DNA of 64,000 nucleotides from Branchiostoma floridae (lineage: Eukaryota; Chordata; Leptocardii; Amphioxiformes; Branchiostomatidae): assembly GCF_000003815.2 (NCBI RefSeq), contig NC_049987.1, positions 772,133 through 836,132 of the forward strand, given 5' to 3'. Both the position numbers and the translations under genes were made by a program. The notes below the pieces were generated by a model, which saw only the letters and a program-made list of their open reading frames with translations, made no database searches and had not been told where the DNA came from. This document shows positions 23,072 through 34,503 of the stretch, one piece after another; within the stretch, counting starts at the first letter, position 1; each line of letters starts with the position of its first letter.

Positions 23072-24290
23072 TATGAGGACGCCGAACTCTACTTAGTGAT
23101 ATGTTGTGACATTGTCGCCCTCAATAAAAAGCTAAAACCCAGTGACATTCTACTAGAAAAGCTATTTAGTTTAGCTTAGTCTTCCAGTAACTCTTGTCCA
23201 TCAAAATTTAGGAAATATCGTTTCAGAGAGTCAAGATTTTCCCGTTTGCACGAAGTTTACGAAGACTATATAGAAACTAAAATTGATGCCGATATCAATC
23301 CTGCGTGCATCGGTTCTTTGTAAACCGGATGGTTCACGGACGGCAACGGGATAAAGACATTACGATGTTTACTTTCGTGACAGCCGGCTCACTGCTGCAT
23401 ATGACGTAATCATGAAGGCGCGAAAATCTCTCGGTAAGTTTGGAGGTTGGCCGAAATAACTCCCATTTTGGAATGATTAAAGCTGTCTTGAAGCGATTTT
23501 TGTATCAATATCGCTATAATGTACCAAAGTCTCTTCCTAATACAACATTATGTAGAAAAATGTGGAAATTTTCGCCATAGAAGAGCCCCTCCGCGCCCGC
23601 TTTTCTCTGCGTTGATGTAGACGCATGAAATCCACCTTTAATTGCCTCACATTTTTTGCCTCACAGAATGCGGGAAATTGCTTTTTGGAGGGTCAAAAAT
23701 GCCAAAATTCCCGGGTAGCATGCCCCGGACCCCAATAGACGGACCCCATAGACGATCCCCTCCTGTACGGATTTTCAATATAAGTAGGTCTGGCGTAAAC
23801 GCTCAGATATGTGATATTTAATCGTTACCAGTATAGAGACTTTTTTTCACGTAGATCGGAGAAGGGATATCAGACAAGGCAAGTCTTATCACCGAAGGCA
23901 ACAACATCAAGTGCTACACGTTTGTATACATGTCATCAAAATGAAAAGTCGGCTGTTGTAAAACTTTGGGAGAGATATTCCCCAGCACGACTCCAACGTG
24001 CGTAATTTGTTGACTCGGGCGTCTTGACACCCCGATCGTCGCTAGAAATCTAGGGCATGTGAAAAAGTGTACGGGGGGCATTGAAATTTTTTTTTGGGGG
24101 GGGGCGGAATATCGAAAACTTTTTTGGGGCGGGGCAAGGTCATTATTTTTTTAACAGACTTATTTTGCACCAGCCCTCCCCACGGTAAATATCGTCCAGT
24201 CCCTAAATGTGCACAAATCATGCAAAATTTACCAGCTATGCTATGCGGGTAAATGAATTCTACTAAAGTCAGGTAGGTGGCGCTTCTTAT

Positions 24291-25099
24291 ATTGCAAAAT
24301 GTGTGCGACGTTTCTTAAGGCGTTACTTGGTAACGGAGTGACTCGTTATATAGCGTGATTCGTCACTGATATAACGGGATGCAAAAGCTGTGCCTGTGTG
24401 CGAATCCGGCTGTTTATCTGGATGGGTGTATTTCCTGCAAGAATGCGTCATACAAACGCGAACCGCAAGGAACCCGGAATTAAAGGTATACTCCTTAACA
24501 TTTGAACAAAACAAAAAGTAGCTTTTCCTACTATTTCTTTACATTGTTAGTTTAATCAACCCTATAGCATTGCAAACCAATATTCAGGGAGAAATGCTGT
24601 GACATCGGGCTTGTGTTCCTTATCAGCCTGGCTTCCCGATGGGGGGCCAGTTGACAGTTTCCTTTGAGTACAGTAGGTTAGTTTTCTGTACAAGTTTTCT
24701 TGCAGTTTTGAAGGGAATATGACCTCAGCTTGTTGATACCCTACATAGACTAATAAGTACATGATTTTATGCTATTTTAGAATGATTAGATATGGGTGTT
24801 TCCAAAGAAGAAGATATCCATTGTGTTGTTTATCTCCAGTCTGCCATTTGCTAACTGATTACCCCACCCGGGGGACCTACCGGTGGCAAGCATGCTGTTT
24901 TACAAACAGGAGGGTCTATTATTAAACTAGGGAGGTCAACAGGTTACAGCGGGCATAGAGCAGAATGTTCTGTAGGCTGATCCTTTACATTGCAAACGTG
25001 AAACAATGACATAAAAGTGTCAAAAAGTGGTAGTAAATCTGAATTTCTTAGTTTTAGAATATTTCAAATTTGAGCGAAAAAAAACTACGTAGTATAGCT
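24291..25099. other. No supported feature
   Basis: I see no repeat partner, coding signal or structured element. Minus-strand frames at 24323-24514 and 24562-24762 have no recognisable content. Confidence 0.4.
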
Positions 25100-25103
25100 T
25101 TAA

Positions 25104-25873
25104 GAGTCATTGCAGGAGAAAACCAGGCAAAACCAGGCAGAGGTCGGAAGATGGGGGTCGGCCAAATCAACTCAAACTTTTTATGTGTGATAGGTATGGG
25201 GAACTATGAACAGCCACATGATTAAAACCCTCCAGCTATTTTTCGTTATGGCGTTCTGGGGCCCCCCCTCTGAGACCCTCCAAAATCAAACTATTGATGA
25301 CTGAAAATTACTGAAATTGCGATGGCTATTCTGATACTTCTGATTAAGATATGACAAAAAGTTTTATATTACCGTATTCCATGTGTTCTTAAGTTTTACT
25401 GATAAAAATTTGAAGATGAAGTATTAAAATTAAAAGGGTGTTACAGGGGGTTACCAGAACCAATGAAAACACGATTTTCAACTCTCTAAATTTCTGTGAT
25501 CTTTAAGGGGCTTGTTCTCCGACAACCAGCAATTTAAATGAATGGTTTTACCTTTACTGGAGAGAGGAATATCTACTAATTGAAAATCAAGCGTCGTCTA
25601 ATTGGGCCATGTATACCACGAGCCGTGAGCGGGGGGTCTTTATGGGGATTTTCCAGGTTTTTGACTATGTTAAAACAGGTAATAACTGCTCACTAGTGCA
25701 CTACGGGGTAATGGACGGCAACTTTTTGGTGTCCCTGTGTAGGATCACTGCTTAATTGTCAAAAATGCTTCAACTAATTGCAAGTAATTATTGGGGCTCT
25801 GTATGGGGGATATAGGGCTACTTGAAAATGAATTATGCAGGTTTTACCCGCATTTGTTGCTCTGTAAGTGCTC
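25104..25873 (+). repeat. Left arm of the 5.4-kb inverted repeat
   Basis: The arm includes GATTTTCAACTCTCTAAATT, TGGGCCATGTATACCACGAG, GGGGGGTCTTTATGGGG and GCAGGTTTTACCCGCATTTG, all found inverted in 29781-30526. Homology stops near GTGCTCAA at 25873. Beyond it, 25930-25990 weakly resembles another internal unit (GAGGCTCTGCATGGGGGTTA). Confidence 0.85.
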
Positions 25874-26137
25874 AAATAGTACATTCCTTACAGAATCATA
25901 ATGATTATGTATTTACCATACCATGTAGTGCTTAATGAAAGAGGCTCTGCATGGGGGTTATCAGGTCTCCACGTACATGATATACTCTAACCGTCATTGC
26001 ATCAGAAATCTTTGGCAGAAGCGAGAAGAACTGGGTCAGCAATCTTCTGCGCATACTTTGCATGTGAGATAGGTGGGTTGGTGAATTATGAATTAAGAGC
26101 CATCGAATTAAAATTCCCATGTTCTTTTTAGTATGGA

Positions 26138-27300
26138 GTTGATTTGATTGATTTGATTTATTCGGCTGTATAATCATGAGAAATACAGCCAGGGCTACCC
26201 AACTAGCTTGAGGCTATTATCAAGGGCTAGCCCTGGTAACATTACAATATACGTTATACAATAGTATACAGTATACAACAGTATTAACGATACATGTAAC
26301 TTTGACTACAGAGGTGATCCGTGTTTACAGCTTGACTAGCAGTCGTGCGATCTAGAATGTCAGTCTATGATACAAATGATAATACTCGGTTATCTATATA
26401 AGGCTAGTTAGTCAGCGATTAACACGTTTGAACGCTATAATGTATACGTACTACAGTGCAGATCGTTTAGTAGGAACAGTAGTTGTTGCCATCAATAGCT
26501 ACTATCAGTAATACAATGACTATTAGGAAACTATGATATACTTTATCAAGCGTTTACAGAGTATTTGTTATCAGGCGACGTGCGCAGTCTATTTTTGAAG
26601 GAGCTGATGGTGCTAGCTGTACGGGTACTACTGGGGAGAGAGTTCCAGAGGGAAATTGCTCTGCTAACAAATGTTCTCTGAGATCGTGTAGTCTTGTATG
26701 CAGGAGTAGTCAAATGTTCACTGTTTCTTAGGGGGTAGCGGGAGTCGATAGCAGACGCTCGTGCATGAGGAAGCAGACTTTGCAGGTGTGGGGGGCAACG
26801 TCCATTCAACAGTTTGTACATGGTTACTGCCGTGTGGAACTTGCGTCGGTACTGTAGTGACGGTAGGGATAGTTCGGAGTAGAGACGTTCGTATGAAGGG
26901 TACGGTAGTCCGAAGTGGCCACTGATAATCCTGGTGGTTTGGTACTGGACAGATTCCAGGATCTTTTGGTCACGTTTGGTAAGGCCGGCCCAGACAATAT
27001 CAGCATACTCTAGACTTGGTCTTGTGATCATAGTGTATAGCCTGAGAAGTAGATTCTTCGGAATCTTCTTCCGTAGAGCACATAGTAGTCCGGATGATCG
27101 CCTAGCCTTTGTTGAGATGATCTCTACGTGTGTTGACCAGGACAGGGTATTTGTGACAGTGACGCCTACGAAGGGCGATGAAGGCAAGTGTGATGTGGAG
27201 TGTTTTGTCCACAGTTTCAACAACTGCCGACAGGACTGGTCAGCTGTCTGTGCTATTCTGCAAAGTGTATTTCAGACCGTCCAGTCCGAGAATCTTTTAC
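26138..27300 (-). mobile_element. CR1-like LINE 3' end with reverse transcriptase C-terminus
   Basis: A 225-codon minus-strand frame (27223-26546) contains GVTVTNTLSWSTHV, TMITRPSLEYADIVW, KRDQKILESVQ and ISLWNSLPSSTR. These are the wording and order found after the polymerase core in CR1/L2-type elements. Upstream reading (VLSAVVETVDK) is frameshifted. The 3' region carries an inverted pair, GCTGTATTTCTCATG and ATACAGC, and ends in an AATCAAATCAAT-type tail at 26140-26165, expected for this group. It is 5'-truncated. Confidence 0.8.
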
Positions 27301-27409
27301 TAATAAAAGTGTTTTTGAGAAATTGCAGGGTGTTACCACTGTGCTCCGCTGATTTTGTCTCTGCCAGCGATCGGTCAGAAAACTAGCATATAAGTTCTGT
27401 GCTTCGTCT

Positions 27410-28855
27410 TCTCAGACCCTCAGGAGGCAAGGACATTTGTGACCGCAAGATAGCATCAATGAAGACTCACATAAGACGGTACGTCAATGAAAAACATCGA
27501 TGTCTTGACCACTGAATACATGAAAGAAACGTGGGGGGTCGCATGGAGGTATAAAGGACTGTAGAATTGCGGTGACACAAACAGGTGAAGCAAGCTAAGA
27601 GCAGTGCAAGGCAAAAATGGGAAGATATCAAGTCATAGAACAATTTCTTATTTGCAACTGATTGAGGCATGCTAGTACGAGTCTAGAGAGCCTTTGGTGT
27701 TGGGGTTGGAGAAGTAGTGAATTTTGCCACAGTGCCACAGACCTTCCAACCCTGACACAGCACCGTTTGGCACCCCACAGTTACAAGTCACATCACAACA
27801 TCGGCAGTTGGTCAAAGTCAGCGTTGTTCTGCTGCCCTGAGCCAGGATGTGTGACAGCCTTCAGCTCAGCCAACAAGCTAGAAGACGTTGGAGAACACTT
27901 TAAAGAACTGGAGCGGGAGTCCAACGTTACATACATTGTACAACATGTAACAGAATACACAAGCAGTTAGCTCAAGCTGTGACTGGTATAGCTCATGGCT
28001 AGGGGTGGGCACCGGTATGGAAAATTCAGGTCCAGGTCCGACTCAGGTCCAGAGGATCAGGTCTAGGTTTGGACCTGAACCTGGACCTGATTCATTATGT
28101 GAAAACTTGTGAATGGACGATACGCAAAGCAATGGTCCATTTTGCTGCAAAAAATCTGTATTGTGTAGTATTCGTCTCCCACTGGTGTTGTAAAAATCCT
28201 ACAAGAGTAGGTACGATTGACTGTAAAAGTTGGTAAAATTACTATAGAGTGTACTCTGCTTCGCTCTTGTTATTTGCCTTGACCGATAACCCCCAAAACG
28301 TGTGAATGCCTGATCATATAATCAGTTCCTTTTCCAATCGGTCCAACATCGGGTCAACGAATTTTTTCAGGTCCGGATTTTCTGGACCGGTCCGATGAGA
28401 AAAACCGGTTTCGTACCGGTACCCAGCCCTACTCATGGCCCTGGCCTAGCCTCACAGTCACAAGGAGAAGAATCCGGATTGGGCGTCCTACCAAGTTGTC
28501 AATGAAAGCTGGGCAATCCGGACTAGGAAATGCGGCCAACGGATGTCAGACAAGATGAAAACTTAGGCCTATCTGACTGACATTTTCAATCGGGGGGCTA
28601 CGTCTGGGCAGAAAGCTGGTGCTGTGCAAGTGGCCCACGAGATGTGCACAGCACGTTAGGGAATCTGATGGCAAGCGGTTGTTTCAGCCCAGCGAGCGGC
28701 ACACGGCCAAGCCGATTACAAGCTATTACAAACTTTCAGCAGCACAAAGACAGCAAGAAAGCACAGAATTTGTGGTCACTGACATGGAAGCGATAGATGA
28801 GGAAAGCAAGTGGCATGCAGACACTGCGAAAGACATTGTATACTTTAATTCTTAG
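27410..28855 (+). pseudogene. Multicopy C2H2-type zinc-finger protein, broken
   Basis: Plus-strand pieces in order are a segment around KTHIRRYVNEKH (27460), then a finger-like CCPEPGCVTAFSSANKL with a downstream His (27835-27900). After an inserted element come SYQVVNESWAIRTRKCGQR (28480), GQKAGAVQVAHEMCTAR (28610) and, in another frame, ESDGKRLFQPSERHTAKPIT (28660) to KLSAAQRQQ. From memory this layout, a lone finger followed by a Q-A-H-x-M / GKR-LF block, recurs in many copies in cnidarian and lancelet genomes. Stops and frameshifts make it non-functional. Its cellular role is unknown to me. Confidence 0.55.
28000..28431. mobile_element. hAT-like MITE, 432 bp, 8-bp TSD
   Basis: CTCATGGC flanks both sides (27992-27999 and 28432-28439). 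The ends are TAGGGGTGGGCACCGGTA and, inverted, TAGGGCTGGGTACCGGTA. An 8-bp TSD and a TAGGG(G/C)TGGG start fit the hAT superfamily. It interrupts the zinc-finger pseudogene. A related, more decayed copy is at 6160-6598. Confidence 0.9.
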
Positions 28856-28859
28856 TATT

Positions 28860-29640
28860 GACTACAGTCATCCTGTCATGTTTGAAGACATAAACTTGTG
28901 GAAACTCAGGCTAAAACCAAAGGTCCCAAATCAATAAAGCTAAAGCAACTGAAGTGCATATCAGATCATTTCCATGTACCCATTACAGGTTCTACGACAA
29001 GGTAAGTCTCTTTCAGACAGGCATTAGAGAACATCCTATCCACATGTACATGTGCAAGTGGATTTTTGTTATTTGACAAAGTTTTGTAACATGATTTTTA
29101 CAACTGTGTAGAAGCTCTGTACCAAACATGTGCATTTTTAGGCCTAGCCACAATCGTAATCTCTTACCCTTTGCAGGTAAAAAATTACATCAGACCCAGC
29201 TTATTGTACCAGTCGAAGAAAACTGAAAGTGTGCATTTGTAAATATGCATTTCAACAGTGCGTTTTAAGTATTTTGCAGACAGTATGCTCCATTGTAATA
29301 GGGTTCTATATGTAGGTTTCTCATAAACTTAATGTTTCTAGTCTGTCCTTATGGTGATGAATAAATGAACAGTCAGGCATACCAACAAACCATTGGTATT
29401 CTTTTACACATCGTATTTTGTTATTAGCTAAAAGTCTTTGTTAGGGTCATGTTTCTATGTTGTAGATTGCCTATCATAGTATGCGGTCACCCATGTGGCC
29501 TGCAGTGCAGTAAATAGTATGTGGAGTATACTGATAACCCTTCATGTAGATCCTTTTTTATTATGTATCACATAGGGAAAGCACACTTTGTAAGGGACTT
29601 AAACTAATTGACGTCTTAGAGATATTGACATGCGTAAAAG
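28860..29640. other. No supported feature
   Basis: This is A/T-rich sequence between the pseudogene and the right arm. From 29641 to 29780 a diverged second copy of the arm's internal unit (CCTTATATGCCCCATACGGA against CCTTATATCCCCCATACAGA) extends the repeat inward. Confidence 0.4.
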
Positions 29641-29780
29641 CAGCTTAATTCAATTTCACATATCCTTATATGCCCCATACGGAACTCAAATGAATAGCAC
29701 TAAATAGGTATAGCTTTTTTTGACAGTTAAGAATTGTTCCTATACAGAAACACAAATAAATGTCATAACTTACCCCATAT

Positions 29781-30526
29781 TGAGCACTTACAGAGCAACA
29801 AATGCGGGTAAAACCCAGCATAATTCATTTTCAAGTAGCCTTATATCCCCCATACAGAGCCCCAATAGTTACTTGCAATTAGTTGAAGCATTTTTGACAA
29901 TTAAGCAGTGATCCTACACAGGGACACCAAAAAGTTGCCGTCCATTACCCCGTAGTGAGCAGTTATTACCTGTTTTAACATAGTCAAAAACCTGGAAAAT
30001 CCCCATAAAGACCCCCCGCTCACGGCTCGTGGTATACATGGCCCAATTAGACGACGCTTGATTTTCAATTAGTAGATATTCCTCTCTCCAGTAAAGGTAA
30101 CACCTTTCATTTAAATTGCTGGTTGTCGGAGAACAAGCCCCTGAAAGATCACAGAAATTTAGAGAGTTGAAAATCGTGTTTTCATTGGTTCTGGTAACCC
30201 CCTGTAACACCCTTTTTATTTCAATACTTCATCTTCAATTTTTATCAGTGAAACTTAAGAACACATGGAATATGGTAATATAAAACTTTTTGTCATATCT
30301 TAATCAGAAGTATCAGAATAGCCATCGCAATTTCAGTAATTTTCAGTCATCAATAGTTTGATTTTGGAGGGTCTCAGAGGGGGGCCCCAGAACGCCATAA
30401 CGAAAAATAGCTGGAGGGTTTTAATCATATGGCTGTTCATAGTTCCCCATACCTATCACACATAAAAAAGTTTGAGTTGATTCGGCCATCTTCCGACCGC
30501 TGCCTGGTTTTCTCCTGCAATGACTC
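29781..30526 (-). repeat. Right arm of the 5.4-kb inverted repeat
   Basis: This is the reverse complement of 25104-25873 with scattered substitutions and small indels. An open minus-strand frame at 29914-30210 crosses the arm but mirrors a broken one in the left arm, so I do not treat it as a gene. The next stretch, 30531-30954, shows nothing supportable. Confidence 0.85.
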
Positions 30527-30954
30527 TTAAGTGACTTGGCGGCATCTCGCGTCAAGAGGTAATTTTTCTGATTTCGCAATCCATCCCGTGGTTCTTTGCG
30601 CAGTATAATTTATGTTAATGAACCAACATGGCGCACGTCGTCGGCTAGTTTGTGTACACGTCCACCTCCCCCATTAGATATTTTAGCTAGATTTCTAATA
30701 TCTAACAAAAATATGATATTTTGTTATATTTTTAGAGCATAGAGTTTGGGTAAGGTGTATGGAAAGTTTTCAGAAATGGCTAAATATTAGAGACCTTCAT
30801 GTACCAAACTAGGTCACAATCTAACCAAATGCACATGCATATGATATTGCAACATGATTTCACCAAATTTAATATAGCTATATCATCCAAAAGGGCTTAA
30901 GTACCTAATGGGGGAGGGGGAGTGTACAGGGCTGATACTACAGTTGGGGTGACG

Positions 30955-31640
30955 CAACGATTAGCGCCTGCGCCTAGAGCCCCAGAGCTCAAATAAAAAC
31001 AACTCTTTAAACAATTGAAAAGCCTTTCTTGGTCAGATTTTATGTTAAATCTGGGCATTTTGGGAGTGGCTGCGGTAGGAAAGACTCTACACTTGTTGAG
31101 TTACTTACAAGAAATGACCTTTCTCCATCGAGGGGCTTTCCGCACCCTCCTAAACTAGTGGTATCGTCGCAAGAATGCTGTTTTCAGCCAAATGGGCCAA
31201 TCCTAGGGCTCTAATTAGGGGGTGGATCAAAAGACATCAGTCAAAAGTATAGAAATTTTTGCCAACGAATTTGCTGAGACTGGACATAGTAGGGGTGACG
31301 TAAGCATTAGCGCAGGCGCCTAGAGCCCACGGTGAGAGATCTCAAATAAAAACAAGGCTGTAAACCATTGAAAAGCCTTTCTTGGTGGGATTTTATGTGA
31401 AATCTGGGCATTTTGGGAGTGGCTGCAGTAGGAAAGACCCTACACTGGTAGAATTAGTTGTACAAAATGACCTTTCTCCATCGAGGGGGTTTCCGCACCC
31501 CCATGAAATAGTGGTATCGTCGCCAGAATACTGTTTTCAGCCAAATGGGCCAATCCTAGGGCTCTAATCAGGGGGGTGTATCAAAAGATTAGCCGTATAG
31601 AAATTTTTGCCAAGAAATTTGCCGAGACTGTAAGCTATAT
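30955..31640 (+). repeat. Two tandem copies of a roughly 340-bp unit
   Basis: Both units start GGGGTGACG, pass AATAAAAACAA, GAAAAGCCTTTCTTGGT, GACCTTTCTCCATCGAGGGG and CCAAATGGGCCAATCCTAGG, and end near AGAAATTTTTGCCAA. A third copy begins at 34504. Frames of about 61 codons in both units are parallel, but this reflects nucleotide repetition. Confidence 0.8.
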
Positions 31641-31925
31641 TTTGAAGGTAAGTTTGTATGGCTTGAACTTTTTTATTCTTGACATAATTGCATATTTGTT
31701 TCCTCAACTCTCCCATGGAATTGCATGTATTACTGTAAAAAATTCAAAGGCTGCGTCTCCCCTGCAGGAATTCATGTATTCATGGATTAGGCCATTCCTG
31801 TTCATTTTAAGGGCTTTTTTGCCATTGATCTGTTATCTAAGCAAGGTGACTGTCATTTACTTGACGTGTGATTTACCCCATTGTTTTGTTATTTTAGGCC
31901 ATCTTCCCTGTTTTTTATAATTAGC
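31641..31925 (+). repeat. Extension unit repeated at 34850-35125
   Basis: It shares ATGGCTTGAAC, ATTCTTGACATAATTGCATA, CAACTCTCCCATGGAATTGC, GGATTAGGCCATTCCTGTTC and TGATCTGTTATCTAAGCAAG with the later copy. Together with the preceding unit it forms a direct repeat of about 630 bp. Confidence 0.75.
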
Positions 31926-34503
31926 CCTCCCTCCAATCAGTGCCAGACTGCAGACCAGAGACAGTGTCCAGAGGACTTGATTTTGGTATTCTGGGGGGGG
32001 GGGGGGAACTGCTGGGGGGGGGGGGGGTATTCTCCCTCGCGAGGGGTCCGAGACCAGGTGAATGCTGTGATTTAGCCTTGTCACACTCTTTTTCATTTCT
32101 ATGATTATCCCTATCCATACGAGTAGCCATCATAGACCTTTCAGGGCCATAGGATAGACTTTTGGCTTGCCTTGACAGTGTCTAGAAAGAGGAGAAGGAG
32201 TCTAAATGCAGGGATCACTGTCTCCATTAACTTAGGTGACCAGCTTTTGGCTTTATCCACTTGTTTCTGTCAAATTCCACCTGTTACCAGCATCCCTAGC
32301 CCAGGTCTACAGTGCAGGCCTGGCACCTGTAGGTCAACAATCCCAAGGGGAGTGTTTCTTATCAGAGGTCTTTGATATTGATGATTTTTACTTCGCAGTA
32401 CCCTTGCGAACATGGGTTTTAACACAGACTGAAGGTAGACAGAACGTGGACTTACTGCTGGCAAAAGGGGAGTTAGTCCCAGAATAAGTCCACCCCATGT
32501 TACCATGTCTGAAGGCTGTTGGTGTTAGCTTTGGTGGGCTATTATCCGCACTGAGTCCTTCACACTGATTAAGAGAGTAAGTCCATCTTCAGTCCCTATT
32601 ATGTCCTGCTCATCAATCACCAGTGCTGGGAGAAGGCCCAGCACACGTGTGAGATGGGCCCCTCTGTTCTTTATCTCTGGGGCTCATCATGGGGTGACAT
32701 CAATTTGTCATGCATCCAAGCTCAACTTATAGGAAGGTCCTGCAGAAGAAAACTATAGACTGTAACTTAGTGTGAGCTGAGTTAACATGGGCTGGTTCAT
32801 CAAGTTGATCATAGTCTACAAATTAAACATTGCTACTTACATGGCAATTGTGACAGAAAGGCTAATAGAGAAATACCATGACCAGTAGCTGTTAGTGTCC
32901 TGGGGTTTACAGACCACCTTTGTTTGTTTAATGATTACAGGCAAGACAGATGAGTTTTTAATAGCTGACTTGTACTGCTGAGGGAGGTCACAGAGAAGGA
33001 GAGCCCCTGCAATTGCTGGCTTTATTACATCTTCAAAAGTGTTCTTCTACAGGGTACCTTGATATACAGGTGCAAGTGCACTGTAATTGGATCAAGTTTC
33101 AGTTTTTCAAATATGATCAGCTATGATGAAAATCAAACCCCACCTGTGTACATTTTTACATGTATCTGATGTGCTCTGAACAACATTAACACTAACAGGC
33201 ACAATCCAATCCTGGTGATTTCCTCCTTTTTACAGAATACATAACACTGCCAGCCAGACACATAAGGGTAGAGACAGTGGTAGACTGTAGGTATCATTTG
33301 GAGTCAGCATTAATTTGGTATGACCACTTCCACTGTATGCTGCCCAGGGACCCTGGAGTATCATGTTTACATGTGCCAACAATTTCCTTCAGTTTTGTGG
33401 AAAAGTCTCATACTTCCAGATTCTTGCAAATGGCTTATTTATATTTCATCATTTAAATATACTGTGGATTAGGAATGAAGCAACCTGTCTTCCACACTCA
33501 TGTTCATCTTTGATAAACCTGATAGCAGTCTGAGTGTTAACTAACCTTTCAGTGACCTAGAAGCTTCATGACCTCATGACCACTCTCTTAAGTTAGAGCC
33601 CTTCTCTTCACTGAACTGGACCATGTCTTTCTAATTAAGCACAACTCATGAGGGAATGACTGCCCCAGATTCTGGTCAATGCTCCCTTGTCTGTTTCTTA
33701 GGGTGGAGAAAGCCACAAATTCTTTAGTTTGTTTCATTTTGGCAACTTTGTATGGAGTGGCCAGGTCACATGACCTATCAGGGTTCTGCTGGCCTGATCC
33801 ATCATGTGACCTGGCCACTCTACTGGTTGGGTAGTGTAGACACTGTTGGTAATACTTGAGGGCTGTCATTACTGTGGCAAATGAACACTATTATTTCTAG
33901 GGGATTACTGGCATATGTGCAGAGTTGTATTTCCAGTTATAACTGTGGACAAAACCTGTAAACTCTTTAAGGTACCCCTCCAAAAAAGAATGGATGTGAC
34001 AGCCCAATTCTGGATCATATATTAAGCATAATAGATGCACCCCTCAAAATGTAACTAAGGGACAATCCAACCTTGGTAACAAGATGATGTTTGGTCTTCT
34101 TCAACCAGAGAACTGAGAGGAGCACAAAAGGGGCTAACACACTGAACCATCAATAACAGTGTAAACTGACTGTGAGTCTTGTGGCTATCTCATTTACATG
34201 GTACATCTGGCATCACTAATCCAGAAACAACTTCAGAAGCACACAGGGGACTCTACTGGGCAGGGCAGCTGGGTGACAGATCCACCCTGTCCACAGTAAG
34301 TCCATGGGAGGGGCAGTTGGTCACGGTTATTAAGCAACCTTCCCTGATTAAGTCCACTTTCAGACCATTTGACTTACTGTGGGTGAAAAGAGGACTATGG
34401 TCCATAATAAGTTGTTCATAAGTCCCATGTTCGCCAGGGTCCCCTCCCCCCTCAGTGGGTGATATGATTGACATCTGTTAATTGTGAATTTGAATTTACT
34501 AGA
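31926..34503. other. Spacer between two 630-bp direct repeats; mostly unassigned
   Basis: It begins with two runs of 14 G (31993-32006 and 32014-32027). It contains many short CTG/CAG-rich pieces, one strong hairpin (33755-33820) and no credible reading frame longer than about 90 codons. The flanking direct repeats might be long terminal repeats of a non-coding element, but they do not show TG...CA ends and I see no primer-binding site. Confidence 0.4.
33755..33820. other. Strong 66-nt hairpin, pre-miRNA-like in size
   Basis: GAGTGGCCAGGTCACATGA pairs perfectly with TCATGTGACCTGGCCACTC (19 bp). After a symmetric 3-by-3 mismatch, ATCAGG pairs with CCTGAT around a 10-nt loop. Size and shape resemble a microRNA precursor. 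A small transposon remnant or a paired CACATGAC-type protein site are alternatives. There is no evidence of transcription. Confidence 0.4.

Larger units (their letters stand above)
21620..24290. mobile_element. About 2.6-kb element with long imperfect inverted ends, carrying nested insertions
   Basis: The left end carries GGTAAATTTTG, then AAGGGACTTGGCGATATT and GGGGGAGGGCTGGTGCA. The inverted right end carries GGTAAATTTTG, TAGGGACTGGACGATATT and GGGGAGGGCTGGTGCA. G-rich blocks with AATTTTTTT lie just inside both ends. A further copy of this terminus occurs at 58635-58680. Outer borders are approximate and I could not identify a TSD. A LINE end and a TA-flanked element sit inside. Confidence 0.55.
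25104..30526. mobile_element. 5.4-kb TTAA-bordered unit with long inverted arms
   Basis: TTAA (25100-25103) precedes GAGTCATTGCAGGAGAAAAC, and the exact inverse precedes TTAA at 30527-30530. The arms, 25104-25873 and 29781-30526, run about 750-770 bp and stay clearly alignable. The interior holds a LINE 3' end (26138-27300), a zinc-finger pseudogene (27410-28855) and, inside that, an hAT-like insertion. I see no transposase. Either a fold-back element captured this DNA, or two opposite copies happen to flank it; the matched TTAA borders favour one unit. Confidence 0.65.

Noticed and set aside
31029-31567. Two similar 61-codon plus-strand ORFs
   Set aside because: They mirror a nucleotide tandem repeat, have no start or splice context, and the third copy at 34600 is broken.
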